Source: Hymenolepis diminuta (taxonomy: Eukaryota > Platyhelminthes > Cestoda > Cyclophyllidea > Hymenolepididae). From it: a DNA stretch of 64,000 bases. This document shows, one piece after another, positions 35,922 through 48,769 of the stretch. The stretch is from positions 2,484,877-2,548,876 of the forward strand of contig CAADRB010000013.1 of assembly GCA_900708905.1 (NCBI GenBank), read 5' to 3'. The notes under the pieces were generated by a model, which saw nothing but the letters and a program-made list of their open reading frames with translations, did no database searches and was not told the DNA's origin. A program made the position numbers and the translations under genes. Numbering within the stretch: position 1 is the first letter of the stretch; each line of letters opens with the position of its first letter.

Positions 35922-38410
35922 TTAATCCCTGCTGACCGCACCCGTAAGCGAGAGGAATATAAGGAAGAGATTGACAATGTCAAAGTACAGCTGCATCGAT
36001 CCATAGATGTATTCCTCGGGTGAAATCTCGTGTTTTCGGCCACCCATTATCATTTGTGTATCGAAAGCCAAGTACTGAAAACACAAAGACGATGAGCCAG
36101 TTAGAAATAGAATCGAAAAGCATTCTAACATATCATATAACAGGAAATCTATACGACAATAAAATTCATCTTTTACCATAGACTTTGATATAAAACCAGC
36201 AAGATGATCCCAGAAAGAAACAACATACCGAACAAAACCAAATCACAATATCTAGAGTATAAAAGTCCGTGAGAACATTTAAAACATTCTACTAGGACCT
36301 ATGTCAATCCATTATCGGGTATTTTCGAAAGGCAAATCGTCCGATTTCGAAAGATTTGAACTTATTCCCCTGTTATGCAACCGTATGCACATGTGTTTTA
36401 AAATTAAAAGAGCATTTCCTATTTTCCTCTATTTAGAAGTCTATGGAGAAATCTACGCCACCTTGGAAGATGACCAAATATAATGGTTTAGTAAAAAATA
36501 ATCAATAAATAGAAAAGTATAGAGCTCTCTATATCATTACTTAGGAGATTCCAACGTGTGACTTATTAATATGATGAAATCATGAATACGAGGCGCAACG
36601 TCATGCTATTAATCTAAACATAAACCGCGGCCTCAGCACACTACAAATATATTACTACCTAATTTGGTGCAATTGAAAAAGATTTATAATCGATAATATC
36701 CAATGATTCATCGAACAAAATAGTCAAATGTATTACGAAAAGAACAGACGAGTAACGATTGGAAGATCAAAATAATAAGCTTACGAGTGTGAAGACAACG
36801 GCAGCAATACCACCATATACCGCGTAAAGTGTCTGAAACGAGAATAAGGTCATATAGACGAGTGAAGCAAAGGGAGATAGAAAGAAAAGCCAGCAAACCA
36901 CCAACCTCATTGTAACCAGCAACAAAGTATGTAATGGTCACAGCAAGACCAAAAATGAGGAGTAGGATGGAGAGCAAAGCAATGACGGCTTGACACTTGG
37001 TGATATCGCAGGGACAAAACATTGCCGCCAGGGAGACGGTCACGCAGACACCCAGCGTGATAAGCAGACAGACAAGGACTGAATTCACCGTGTACATGGC
37101 GGACAGAGTACCGGCCATATAGGCTAAAGCCAGAGTCTAAAAGACGAATAGCAAAGACATATTGAAAGAAGCAGAACGATTTAGAGATAAACTGAATGAT
37201 ACCTACAAAGACAAAGAGAGCAATGAAATTCCCAGGAAACTTGCGACGGACTTGATCACAACATGCCAGTGCAATGTAAGTTGCGAAGAAGATAGCACTA
37301 GAAGAGAGGGAAAACGGAAAAATTATTATAATCTGTAGTACGCACATAATGACTTACAGGCCTGCTCATCCTACTTTTTTGTCTCATACATTTTCAGTTG
37401 TCCAATATACATATGATTCTACTTAATTTTGGACTTCTCAACTGGAAAAGACTGCTCTATCCCGTTAGCCTTTAAGAATATCATTAATATTGTAAGGGAG
37501 TCTCTTAGTCTAATTCGATTGGGCTCTTGAAATAGCCTTATTGTCGAGATTGGTGCTACTTTAACTCCTATAGATGATATATTGGTGTGAAGTATTAACC
37601 AATTCATGGAAATTGAAAACCATACCTCACTACATCTTGTAGACTAAATCTCATCTTTAGAAAGCTGGATGACAATGATATAACATTTAGGCATACTCAT
37701 TGCAAGTTATCCCCTTAACTTGCTTATCGATTTGTCTACCTTCTGCCCTCTTTCTATCTCTATATCAGCTATGACTCAGTTGTACTTGTAAATTTTTTCA
37801 TCTCACAAATTATGAGACAGAATTCTTCTCTCATACCTCATTTCCCCTCTTCTATTTGTTTGCGGTAAATTTCGTAGAAGTAGGAAGAGCCCGCGCTCTA
37901 AGTTGGTGCCTTGGTTAACTTAAAATATGGTAATCAGATCTATTGGTTAAACTCAATTTTGGGATAGAGCAAATAAATGCTTCTGAATAAAAAAATGAAA
38001 AACACGACAGATAAACATTTACAAAAAACTGAACCAACGAATTACCCCCACGAATGCGGCACCAACTTTAAGAAATTTGACAACACGTATCTTTTACTTT
38101 TGAAATTAACTTAGCAGAAAAACTTCAAACTTAAAATACTTAACTGAGTCATACGATCACAACATTTTGTGCTTTTGATAAGATAAAAACTCTCAAAGGG
38201 TAAAAATGGTTCCTTAAAAACTCTTAACTACCAACGAAATGCAAATAAAGAGACTCACAACTGTCTACATCAAAAATGAAACTAAGATTAGAATAAAAAA
38301 TCGATTTTGTAGAAAACCAGACACAAGCAAATTGACGTCCGACTTATTAGCACTTGACAGATAAACTCCCCGAGCTTGTACCACTTTACAAATCAGATTG
38401 TATTTATCAA

Positions 38411-38441
<31 letters not shown>

Positions 38442-40567
38442 AACATAGGCAAACTGGTAACGCGATCATTGAAAAATTGAAGTAACTTGAATGTTAAGGA
38501 CAAACATGACTGTATAACCATCCGATATGACTCAATTTGCATGTTGCATCACCCATATGACTGTCACAGCCGTAATTATATTTTATTTTAAAATTGTAAT
38601 TTGCTCGAAAATGGAATAGGCACTACACGTGAGCGGTTAGATCTATGCTTTCAAATTTAATGAAATAGGTTCGTGAAATGCGTGATTACAAAAGAAGGAA
38701 ATGAATAAAGCTCTTCAAACGAACTAAATTCTAGCCAAAGTGGCGCAATCTAAAAGGGCTAATTGATAAAGACGCAAGAATCAATGCTCGAGCTTTAGGG
38801 AAAAGTTTAACCTTAAGGTCCTAAATTTTTCGAATGCACGACCATTCCTCCTCAAAAATTGGCCCTTTAATATCAAATGAGCTTGGTAATAATAATATCA
38901 GTGTCTAGAGATTAACACTAAAGATAGTCATCCAGTAAACTGACAGGGTGTGGCTACACAACTCAAAGCGTAAAGGTACAATTCAAATACAATTATGCAA
39001 TAATCATTTAAAAAGAATGAACACTTACTAAGCCAGATAGTAGAACCAGATATTACTCCTAACCCAAAGGCGAATGGGCGGTCTAGAGAGAAAAAAAACG
39101 GATTACACAATTTTCACACCACCCACATTAAAGTCAGCTGATCAAAAATTAACGTCATTATTTTCTAAATAAACTTACACAAAAATAAACAGACAAACAA
39201 TACCCGCAGTCACTGCTAATTGAACAGACAGAATCGAATAGACCTAAAAATGAGAGGAGAGAATGAATCCGAGCTCAATCCGAAATTGTGCATCCAAGCT
39301 TGTGCAGAAATTTACCTTGGATATAAACCGACGTCTGATCTGTTTATCACTAAATGGCGACGCAGCAAATCCATTATCGATGTTTCCTTCTTCGGGATCG
39401 CTACCTGGCGGTTCGTAAACTAGATACGTACAAACAAAATACAATCGCCGATAAGAGTAAAAAGTACCACGAAATCAATGCATACACAAAGCGAATATTC
39501 GGTAGCGTTAGGGCATAGTGAGAGGCAGTCATATGCAAATCAAACAACATATGGTTAAATCATTCCAAAGGCGTAACAAATCAGGAATAAGGCAATCAAC
39601 CGTAACAAATGAAATTAATTAATGGTTCTAGTTCTATGGGGAGCTCACATAGCCGTATGAGTCAGTGTTAGTAGGTGGTAATCAACTCAGGTTTAAAATT
39701 CAGTTAGGTGTTAAAGTCAAACAAGCTAACCTCCATCGCCTTAAAAGAATGAAACGGGCACTTTTTGAATACATATGAAATCTCAAAAGCACTTGATATA
39801 ACACGATGCAGACATGATTAATCAGTAAAATAGTCTAGTCTATTAAAAGTGAAAGGTGATATCTGAGTGGCTGAGTTAGAGTCCACAGAAAAGCATATTA
39901 TACCTTCTCGGGACTGCATAGAATTGTAGCCATTACCTGTCAAGAAATCAAAATGGGGAATCACAAAAAACCACTCCATCATACAAGGTAATTCTCCGCT
40001 TAAATATAAGGTTAAAACGTAGTCCATGCAATCAACCGAACGGAAAAGTAACAATAAACAATAACGAACGGAAATCGAATCACAGGTGGCAAAAAATAAT
40101 CATTTAGCTGGGTAGCTAGACCTATCAGTCACTAAAATAAATAGCTGTAGATCAAACTAAGTGCAACAGTAACATGCAAAAATACTGGCAGGTATTAACC
40201 TGGAAAACGCATAGGCGGTGGCACCTGATAGACAGGTTGTAGATAACCTGAAAATTTTATCATTTATGAGTACAACTATTAAACCAAATATCTTAATAAT
40301 CATCGATTGGTATGAAGAAATGATGAAAATATTACCTCCATATGGTGGTGGCGCCGGGTAGCCTATATATTAAATAAAAAAAGATGATAAACATGTGAGC
40401 ATAATTCTAGTAAATTAAAAGGATAAAATAACGCACCGGGTTGTTGTGGATAACCATATTGTGGAACATATCCTAGAAAGAAATAGATATATATCCAAAA
40501 ATAACAAAGAAATGCCTTGTGATTGATTGCCATACGGTGGCCCCTGCGGCTGAGACGGATACGACAT
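35922..40567 (-). CDS. GRINA: Lifeguard/GRINA-type protein (TMBIM, Bax inhibitor-1 superfamily), 11 exons
   Basis: Multi-pass ER/Golgi/plasma-membrane protein of the TMBIM family, linked to Ca2+ handling and cell-death control. Minus-strand exons: 40567-40516, 40472-40437, 40362-40336, 40247-40200, 39419-39316, 39243-39179, 39082-39029, 37297-37207, 37136-36906, 36832-36785, 36074-35922; 302 codons plus stop, all phases consistent. The cytosolic N-terminus is Pro/Gln/Gly/Tyr-rich (MSYPSQPQGPPYG...), as in GRINA. FSDKQIRRRFISKVYSIL and about seven membrane segments follow. Family signatures are CCDQVRRKFPGNFIAL, CDITKCQAVIALL, FDTQMIMGGRKHEISPEEYI and YFDIVNLFL. The first intron starts with GC (CAAG/GCATTT, or alternatively TATG/GCAATC); no GT donor fits. 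Exons 2-4 are symmetric phase-1 mini-exons of 36, 27 and 48 nt. The paralogue assignment (GRINA rather than TMBIM1) rests on the N-terminus. Confidence 0.9.
38409..38440. repeat. TA microsatellite in a GRINA intron
   Basis: An uninterrupted AT/TA dinucleotide run of about 25-26 bases followed by GTATAT, inside the 1.7-kb intron between 37298 and 39028. Confidence 0.9.
40473..40515 (-). other. Probable GC-AG intron 1 of the GRINA-like gene (43 nt)
   Basis: Donor CAAG/GCATTTC and acceptor TTTCTTTCTAG/GATATG. The next exon needs a phase-1 donor. The available GT dinucleotides in exon 1 give phase 2. A GC site 15 nt earlier (TATG/GCAATC) would also fit, making the NQSQG-type piece optional. Confidence 0.6.
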
Positions 40568-42724
40568 CACCAAATTAAGAAGTAAATACTAAGTTATGCT
40601 TCGCACATGAATAGGGAAACCAAATTTAATTTATTTTAACAAACCATATAAAGTATACTTTAAAGTACCATAATTTATAAAAGCTTGTAAAATTTCGGAA
40701 TAATTTTAATTATGATTGTTGTTTAATTAAGATAAACCTGGATTGTTTTTATTTTGCTGAAACGCTGAAATATAAATGATTTCTTGAAACAGTTACACAA
40801 GGTAAATTTTATACATGTCTGATGATGCATCCTCTAACGTGCTCGCCTGCAAAGACAGAATTTACAGTTTCAATGCCCATCGTTCCATATTCAGCTAGTG
40901 GAACGGGCATCCACGTTGGTAAAATCAGGCTGATATAGAAGATGGCAGAATTCGAGAATTTTACCAAAGAGGCTCTAGGATGGTATCTTCTATCCATGAT
41001 TAGCTTTAAATAACGTTTTTTTGAATGAGATTAGAAGTTTGAGAAATTTAAATAAGCCCTTGTGCACTGATCACGGTTATAGTTAGATTATTTGGAACAT
41101 GCAGCATTTCCAGTAATAATTATGTGATAGTCGTTTGTAAAGTAATTCAGTTTTCACATTATTTTCGAACTATTTGCGTATTTAAATTTGCCTAGTGAAA
41201 AATTATGTAGAATCATTTGTACTTTTACAGATTATGCTTTCATCCAAAACTTGGCCTTTGAATATTCATCTCATGAGAAAGATTTAACTTAGCACTGTAC
41301 TCAGTAATTAGAACGTTTTTGATCCTGAACAAGTGAGAATTATGATAGTACATCAAAAATTCACGCTAACAGAATGCAACAATTTTTCCCGGGTCAGAAG
41401 ACTACATGTTTAACGGAGATAAGGGTTAGTTAAACCAAAGTACGGAATGAAAAATACTAAGAGACAAGCTAGGAATTCGAATTTTGTTGGGCAGAGAATA
41501 AATGTCAATATAGAATGATTTCAAATGAGGTTAAGATTACACGGTTAAATGTCCTGTCTTGGATTGAATATTCTTGCGTCTTTTATTAGTCTGATAAGCA
41601 AAAAATAAAAATTATCATCTGACAGTTAAGACAGTAGACATTTAGACCCTGGTATGCATCCTCTGCAAAAGTCACAGTTTACGAAATTAATTAGACAATA
41701 AACTTTTCTGAAATGCCAAACTATAATGAGTTAGGAAATGATGACAAATTAAATATATAGATTTAACTATATTTTCGGTAATAATAATCTAAAAACACAT
41801 GAGTGCTATTCATAAAAAATATATTTTTTGAACAGTCAGATAAATTTTTAAAATTTCTAAAGATAGATTATTAGATTAATTAACACCTTCGAAGAATCGT
41901 AAATTTAGACCGATGTTTAGATAAAATATGATTATTTTATTATGGGTTTGAGACGCAACCTAAAATAGCAACTACGTAAACTAATGGGCTAAAATTGGCT
42001 TGTGTCCAATAAATATGCGCTTATTCTACAGGTATGGACATGGAACTTTTTATTATTATAGTTAATATTTGGAGTTATTTAATTGACCTCCCTGAGAAAC
42101 ATTAGAATAAAAAGTGCTAAATGTGTAAAAGAGTCACCATTGTCGGATGGCATAGAAGGAGATGATCAAATATGTACAGAAAGTGAACCAGGAAGCGGAA
42201 AAGTAACAGACAGCTATATATGCGAGACTCATTTAATCGTTCATCTTGGGTAGAGGAATTCCGTCGTAAAATATCTCAGGTGAGATCTACACCTCTCTTG
42301 GGCCGCATAAACTGTACTCCACCATAAAAAGAGTCCAACTTTTATCTTTATAACATTCGTTAGTGGAATTGTTTCAATTTATTGCATTTGTTATTAATAC
42401 ATGAATACCTTATTATTAAGTTGAGATATGAATGTACAAGCTGAGTGAAATATGACATTAAACAATACACTTACAAATTCTCTTCAGAATACGTTTTGTT
42501 AATAGAGGAATCGATATACGTTATTTTTTTAAAAATGCAGCTTTTAATAATCATTTAATGCTTTCCATAATATAGATTACCTATGTTACTGTACTTTTAA
42601 AGAATCGCAGATACGAATATATATTGTATGAAAAGAAAAAATAAAAGTAAAATATTTTGAGTTAAATATGTTTGTTAAATTAGTGAAGAATGTTAATTTG
42701 CACTCAGGTTTCCCCTGACTGTTG
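40568..42724. other. Divergent intergenic region between GRINA and RPL18
   Basis: About 2.2 kb holding a SINE copy at 40815-41025; the rest is AT-rich. The GRINA promoter should lie at the left end and the RPL18 promoter at the right end. Confidence 0.4.
40815..41025 (+). repeat. tRNA-related SINE copy
   Basis: Landmarks CAGTTTCAATGCCCATCG (B-box region), GTGGAACGGGCATCCACG, GATGGCAGAATTCGAGAATT and AGAGGCTCTAGGATGGTATC appear in family order. Confidence 0.65.
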
Positions 42725-42771
42725 TTATAAACACTTGTGGCGGATCGGCACACACTTCGGATTATTCAGTC
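42725..42771 (+). promoter_or_regulatory. Candidate RPL18 core promoter and 5' UTR
   Basis: TTATAAAC at about 42725 lies about 45 bases before the ATG, downstream of a pyrimidine-rich TTTCCCCTGACTGTTG. Position and the short 5' UTR suit a highly expressed ribosomal gene, but no start site can be proved from sequence. Confidence 0.3.
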
Positions 42772-43419
42772 ATGGTAAGTGTCGCGTTTTTCTACTGCAT
42801 TAAAATTTAGGGTATTGACATTAGTCATAGGTTCAAGCGAAAGGTTGTTCGCAGAAATCCAAAAAGTGATGATGTCTACCTTCGCTTGATGGTTAAACTG
42901 TACAAATTCTTGGCAAGGCGCACCCACTCAAAATTCAACAATATCATTAAGCGTCGTCTCTGTATGAGCCGTACCAATCGTGCTCCTCTTTCATTGTCTC
43001 GTTTGGCCAGACAAATGAAGAAACCAGGTAGGGAAGGCAAGATCGCCGTCGTCGTTGGTACCGTTACTGATGACATCAGAATGCGAGAGGTTCCCACGCT
43101 CATGGTGAGTGTCGTCGAATGTTTTATTAAATCCTACACTGATTTTGTACAAGTTATACTTATTTTGTTGCAGGTTTGTGCTCTCCGAATTACTGCTGGA
43201 GCTAAAAGCCGAATTCTTAGGGCCGGTGGTAAAGTAATGACAATTGATCAGCTGGCTCAGAAGGCTCCCCTCGGGAAAGGCACAGTTCTTCTCCAGGGCC
43301 CAAGAAAGGCTCGCGAGGCTTGCAGACACTTTGGACCTGCCCCTGGTGTGCCGAATAGCCACTCTAAACCCTACGTGATTTCCAAGTCCCGTGAACGCAC
43401 CAATGCCCACAGAGCATAA
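42772..43419 (+). CDS. RPL18: 60S ribosomal protein L18 (eL18)
   Basis: Structural protein of the large cytosolic ribosomal subunit. Exons: 42772-42774 (only the ATG), 42811-43104 and 43174-43419 (TAA), giving 180 aa against 188 in human. The introns are 36 and 69 nt with canonical ends (ATG/GTAAGT and CATG/GTGAGT). Recognisable family stretches are [100 protein letters not shown] and the terminal [19 protein letters not shown]. The coding sequence is intact. Codon choice is markedly more GC-rich than the surroundings. Placing an intron directly after the start codon is common for ribosomal-protein genes. Confidence 0.97.
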
Positions 43420-43426
43420 ATTTGTT

Positions 43427-43432
43427 AATAAA
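43427..43432 (+). promoter_or_regulatory. Polyadenylation signal of RPL18
   Basis: AATAAA 7 bases after the stop codon; a minimal 3' UTR. Confidence 0.6.
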
Positions 43433-45284
43433 GGTGTTACGGTATACACTTGATTTCTCTTTGTTTTATACTATTAATTATTGCAGTATTGAGGGTTTTG
43501 ATTAACTGCGTTCGTTAATTTTTGTTCTGTTGTTTCGTTAAATGTTTAGTGTTAGGGTCAACGGCAAACTTTATCGTATTTGTTTTAGGCGATATTGGCA
43601 TTAGTGCTTGCTTATTTTTATTTGTAAGATAATATTACACTGCTTTCTTACGGTCTAGATTTGATGTAACACCATTTTGTCGAAAAGGAGTTACCTAGTA
43701 TTCGACTTGTGGGAGGTTAAGGTGCGGGAGCTCTTGAAGTGATGAAACCCGTCGTTCACTGGCTTTCGCTTTGATGTCTTTGTTTAGAGTGACACTTATT
43801 AGCAGGAAGCACTGACTCGGTGGACGTTCAATTTGGTCGCTTCATTGATGTAATAGATATGGTGTGTTAGTAAACTTAACTTCCTCCATTTATTTCCTCC
43901 TAACGTTGCACTCTGCATGAGGTTTTAATTGTTTTTAACGTTTGGTCTACTTACCTAGCATCAACTAGTGTTGTATTTGCGGTGGAGATCTGATGCGAGC
44001 TCAGTAACTAAGGTGTCCTCGTTAAATTTTCTGCTGTGTAATAAATAACCCTATTGCACTGCATATTTATTGAATTCAGTTAAAAATTATTTTTCATAAA
44101 TCACTTTGATGATGATTTCACAAATTGCACTGGAATGTGGAAACTAGTTCCTAGGATAGGAAGACTAATTCGGTTCTCCTATTTAAGTAGAGCACCTTGG
44201 TGGATGGCGATTTATTTACTTTAATTTTCGCATCTAATCTGTGAACATGAAGATTTGCCGCTCTGAACAGTCGTCGAGACTCGACGCTGATCAGCGGTTA
44301 TTTTTGGAAAATTCATTTCAATATATTTTCTTACTAATTTTTATCCATCATTTGATGAAGGCTGTTGGTGACACTGAACTTATGAGGTGAAGGTTTATTT
44401 ATCACGCAGCTTCATCCATACGCTAAGACATCTCATATTTTTTAAGATTTAGACTCTAGTATTCTTCGATAATCTCTTTAATTGATCGGTTATTTATGAA
44501 GAAGTCAGTTAATGAATCACTGACCATTACTTGCGAAATTAGCGTTGGATATACTTGCAATAAATGGTGTTTCGTTTGTTCTTTGTAATACTTGGCCTAC
44601 ATATGACATTAAGTGGTATTTGGAATACTATTTTCGATATATGTTTTACACTGATAACCAACAAGCATTTTTAGAGTACTTTTAGTTCACCATTCTGCTT
44701 TGTGATACAAAACTCTATTGCATTTAGTGATAACTGGAATTAATAGAAAAAAATCTAACATGAACCGTTTTGAAACCCGTTTAACGTATGTCATTGAACT
44801 ATTGGACGCTCAGGATTACAACACTAATCGCTTATATGAGCAGAACACTTCGTAAGTAGGTGAGAAATAAGACTGCACAATTTATTCGGTTTCTCCACGT
44901 GAAAATCCACTGCTCTGTTGTAGATGTCTGGAGGGGTCGTCTACTTAATCCCTCCGTCGTGGAATCTTGATTAAAATGAATTTAAAAGCTAGCGGTTTAC
45001 TTATTTCACTGTTTTATTGTTTGTATCTTCACCTAGATCTCATCATCCCTCGACAATTTCTTCATTTTATTTATTGTTTAGCAGTCAAATCAATTAATGC
45101 TTCAGAGGATGGTAATATGTTTTGGCTAATAGTTAAAACTGGCCATCATAGTTCTCTAAAATTGCCACGTAGAAAATTACGATATTTCAAACTCATGTTC
45201 CACCCTTACAATTCTATACTTCCTTGCTGCAACCCTAATTGGACAGATATAAATAACAGATAACAGACAGATAAATAACTACTA
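43433..45284. other. Gene-poor region after RPL18
   Basis: About 1.85 kb of T-rich sequence with no supported gene. The open frame at 44967-45263 has no recognisable family. Confidence 0.35.
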
Positions 45285-45475
45285 GTCGTGCGAAGTTCAG
45301 GATCACGGATTTGATGTCCATCGGTGCTCATCTGTTAGACGGAATGGCTAGCCGCACTGACCGAATAAGGAGTGATAGAACACAAATTTCTCATAAAAAC
45401 TGGTATATGATGCTATCCCTCTACTTGAGTTAAGTGTTGAGAAGGGCTTTCCTAAATCAAAGCTGTGCAATTCTA
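45285..45475 (+). repeat. tRNA-related SINE copy
   Basis: B-box region ACGGATTTGATGTCCATCGG, then GACGGAATGGCTAGCCGCAC, TCTCATAAAAACTGG..., CTACTTGAGTTAAGTGTTGA and GCTTTCCTAAATC follow the family order. Confidence 0.65.
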
Positions 45476-45924
45476 ATAGAGACTTGCCTTGCGCTAATTG
45501 CTGTTCAAAACTCCTCAACTAAATTCAAATTTGGCCGCTAACCTAACGTGACCATCTCACCAATTTAATCTACCATAAATCTATTGGCTGAGACCCGAAG
45601 TTTGAACTTTTGAATTTAAATTGAGATGGAAGGAATTGTTAAGGAAGATACAGCTTTCTAAAATATATCCACGTAACGACCAGATGGACCGAGGTATATC
45701 TGAAACTTGATGAGTACAATTCGTCCCACACGGTTCTAGAAAAAGTACTAGATCTGTTGGTCGATTATTTATAATTAGAGTGCTGTTTCTCATTAATTGT
45801 AATCTGGCAGTCGTATCTTGCTGAAAGCAGTGATTTTTAATCTGATAACTTAATTAGCAAACCTTTCTGCATGAGTAAATTCGACATTTCGATCCTGGGT
45901 GCGTGCCGAAGTAATCAACATTTA

Positions 45925-47080
45925 AATAGGTAGAGGAGTTAGAACAGATCCTGCTAATTATAGAAGTATCTATCTTATTAATACGGTAGGGAAGTGCTTT
46001 ACCTGTGAAAGGCTGAATTTCCACATCGGAAGTTGCTTATTAAACGACCAACATGGATTTCGTGATGACAGGTTAACTGAACGGGCGATTCCTCCTATAA
46101 GATCTGCAATCGAAGAAACCATTGATAGTTAATAAATTAATATAGCTTTCAAATGTGTTAACCTAGGGAAAGTCTTTGACTCCCTTCTCTTTTGTCCAAT
46201 CCTATCAGGGCTGTGTGCACTAAAGCTGGAATATAGTCAATTTCATGTTTCGTATCAATGATCTATGAAAGGTTGATTTTATATAATAGAGGGTGAATGC
46301 GGTAATTTAACGTGCTTTCTATTCTCGAATTTATTCCACACGAGCAGGCTTTGCTGTAAGAACAAAAGATCGTCATCGTGGAAAAGAAGTTATCTTTGTT
46401 GACCTTGGGAAAGTCTTAGGCTAACTATTTGCTGAACCATCTTTTACAGGCCTATATTTCCTAAAGTTTCACTGAAAATGCTTCTAAATACTGCAAATGA
46501 TTACATTAAACGCATGAAGGAGATATTCTTAAAGAAAATGGATCCGAGGAACTTTAATATACCATTTCAATTTATACGAAGTGCGAGAATTCGAAAGTTA
46601 ACTTTTTTCACTTCTACTTGCAAAGATTAGACGCTGGAACACAGATGACTTATGTCTGGTCACTCCGTTACTATGGCAAACGGACCAAGTGTTACAAAGG
46701 TTTTAACTAATACTTGACAGATATGAAAGGGAAAAGTTATGTGATAAAGCTGTATAGATTTATGTTGATGCCAAATTGGTCGTTCCCCTCTTCAAATAGG
46801 TAGAAATAACATCAATTATTCACCAACTTTGACTCTCTAGTAGTTGATAGAAGAGGCGACAAAACTGAATATCTTAGAGAGTAATTCAAAGATCGAATTG
46901 CTAGATTGGCAATGGCTAGGGAGAAGTTTTTTTGAATCTCCACCATTGAGCCTGTCCCTATTCACTCCGTTATTGACTCATTAATAGATGGTCTAGATAG
47001 TAGTATGAACGAAACTGTGATCGATCTAATCTAAAATTAGTATTCTAGGGTGATCTTTGTCAGTATGCATAATCAACAAG
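45925..47080 (+). pseudogene. Decayed non-LTR retrotransposon (LINE) reverse transcriptase
   Basis: Conserved RT blocks appear on the plus strand, broken by many stops and frameshifts: DPANYRSIYLINTVGKCF then LNDQHGFRDDRL (about 45950-46080; relatives read NYRPISLLNTVGKLFE...QFGFRKGRST), VNLGKVFDSLLF (about 46160), a second EVIFVDLGKVLG (about 46390), the active-site-like TDDLCLVTP (about 46640; YADD-type with Ala-Asp-Asp reduced to Thr-Asp-Asp) and FKDRIARLAMARE (about 46890). The two DLGKVFDS/DLGKVLG blocks in tandem suggest two overlapping fragments or an internal duplication. It cannot encode an enzyme. Confidence 0.65.
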
Positions 47081-48769
47081 TTTGTCTCTAAGATCTTAGG
47101 CCTTCATCCTTCTTTGGGCTCTTTGTAGATGGTACATCTTCAAGAGTCTCTCTTATATTGCTCATTCGTAACTCTCATTGAGTTCTCAATATTTGGGATA
47201 GGTACGTTATCACTCCTTTATAAAATTCTTTTATCATCTCCAAATAATAACGGAGAACATATAGGATTTCCACGGTAAGATAGTATTCGAGTTCTGTAAA
47301 TACGAAGGAAAACCGTACTGAGACCTTTTGAAATGATATTAAGGTAATATACTATCAATTGAAAACAGTGTATGACGTATTTCAAAAGATATCCATCAAA
47401 ATTTCTTCTTTTCAAGGGCGTATTGGCGACGCATGAGTCCCGAGTTCGATATCAATCAGTGAATGACTGGAGTTTAGTTAACAGTCCATTTAATATGACT
47501 TCTCAAATAAAAATTCTCCAGAATACCATTTCTCTATCCGAAATAAGTGTTAATAAACTTTTCTGTTTTTTTCTTGAGAGTTTTGTGATACTTTTCCTGG
47601 GATCGTCATTTAGACTGAATTTAATATTTGTAATGATAATAGAGTGAAATGTGTTGTCCGAATGGATGAGCCAGTTTTGGAAAACCTCTTAAAAGTCATG
47701 AAAAAAGCATTTCTGGATCAGGTATTTATTGCACCAGAAATCAAACAGCTGTAAGGATTTTAGTTCGAAATTTTTATTTATAACAGAGTTAAACTATTAT
47801 TATTATCGTTACTTTTACTCGCATTAATGGAATAAAGTTTTACAATATTTAATTGTGAAAAGCAATTGACATCGGATAACAGTAAGTCCAACAAACGATT
47901 AAATGGATGGGATCAAAAAAGAAACAGAAAGCGACATCCAGGCATCATTTGTTCTTTGGTCTCGAGTTGCGTAATATTTTCCAAATGAGCAATTCAAATT
48001 CCAAAATTCAAATTTCACAATTCGTCCCCTCGATTATAGCAAATGCCTGTCTACAATATTCAGCACTTATTGACCGGTACTATTTAATTAGGAAGGGTTG
48101 GTCTTGTCGCTTCACTTCATATTTTTCCAATGGTTGAGAAGGCAAATCATCTCACAAGATATTCTGCGGCCTACAGTTTTAACATAGCAGAGATGAGATT
48201 AAATTTTTAAGTCAGCAGAATTCCGCACGCTGTGTTCACTCGCGGGGAAATGAATACCAGAGTTATATAATAAATATTATCCTTAATAGGAAAACTGTCT
48301 AAAGTAGTAGATGGGGTCTAGGGTACAGCTTTTAATGTGTATTCATTTAAGAGCCATTTTCCTATTAAAATTTTATGAAATGTTTGTGTCTGATTAATTA
48401 TACAGTCTCAACTAATGTTTTGAGCAGCTTGTCGATTGTCGAAATCAGTATCATTAAGCAAGATCTTATCATCCGACTGCATCGGCACATACATTAAAAC
48501 CAATGTGTAGACTTAAACGGTTTCAGACAATATTCTCTCTCTTCAACTTATTAGTCGCTATGTTATTACCTGCCTTCTCAGCTGAATACGAACTGTCTTT
48601 TAGATGTCCTAATTGTTCATACCTATTCTTTACTCATACGTCTTTACAATAAATCGTTGTTGTGCTTTTTCTTGTTTCATACTCTGTATATTTGCACTGC
48701 TTTCGTCTTATTTATCGTTGCCAGTTTAATTAAGAAGTACCTGATTGAATTATTCATGCTAAGTTGCGT
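47081..48769. other. Gene-poor region
   Basis: AT-rich. A possible very degenerate SINE head lies near 47419-47490 (GAGTTCGATATCAATC, B-box-like). No supported coding sequence. Confidence 0.35.

Noticed and set aside
36708..37347. Long overlapping minus-strand frames that look like a second membrane protein
   Set aside because: One frame is the true GRINA exon 37136-36906; the overlapping frame is its shadow.
38409..38440. Regulatory or structured element at the TA run
   Set aside because: A plain dinucleotide microsatellite inside an intron; no other signal.
42876..43449. Minus-strand open frames opposite RPL18
   Set aside because: Antisense shadows of a strongly conserved, codon-biased ribosomal gene.
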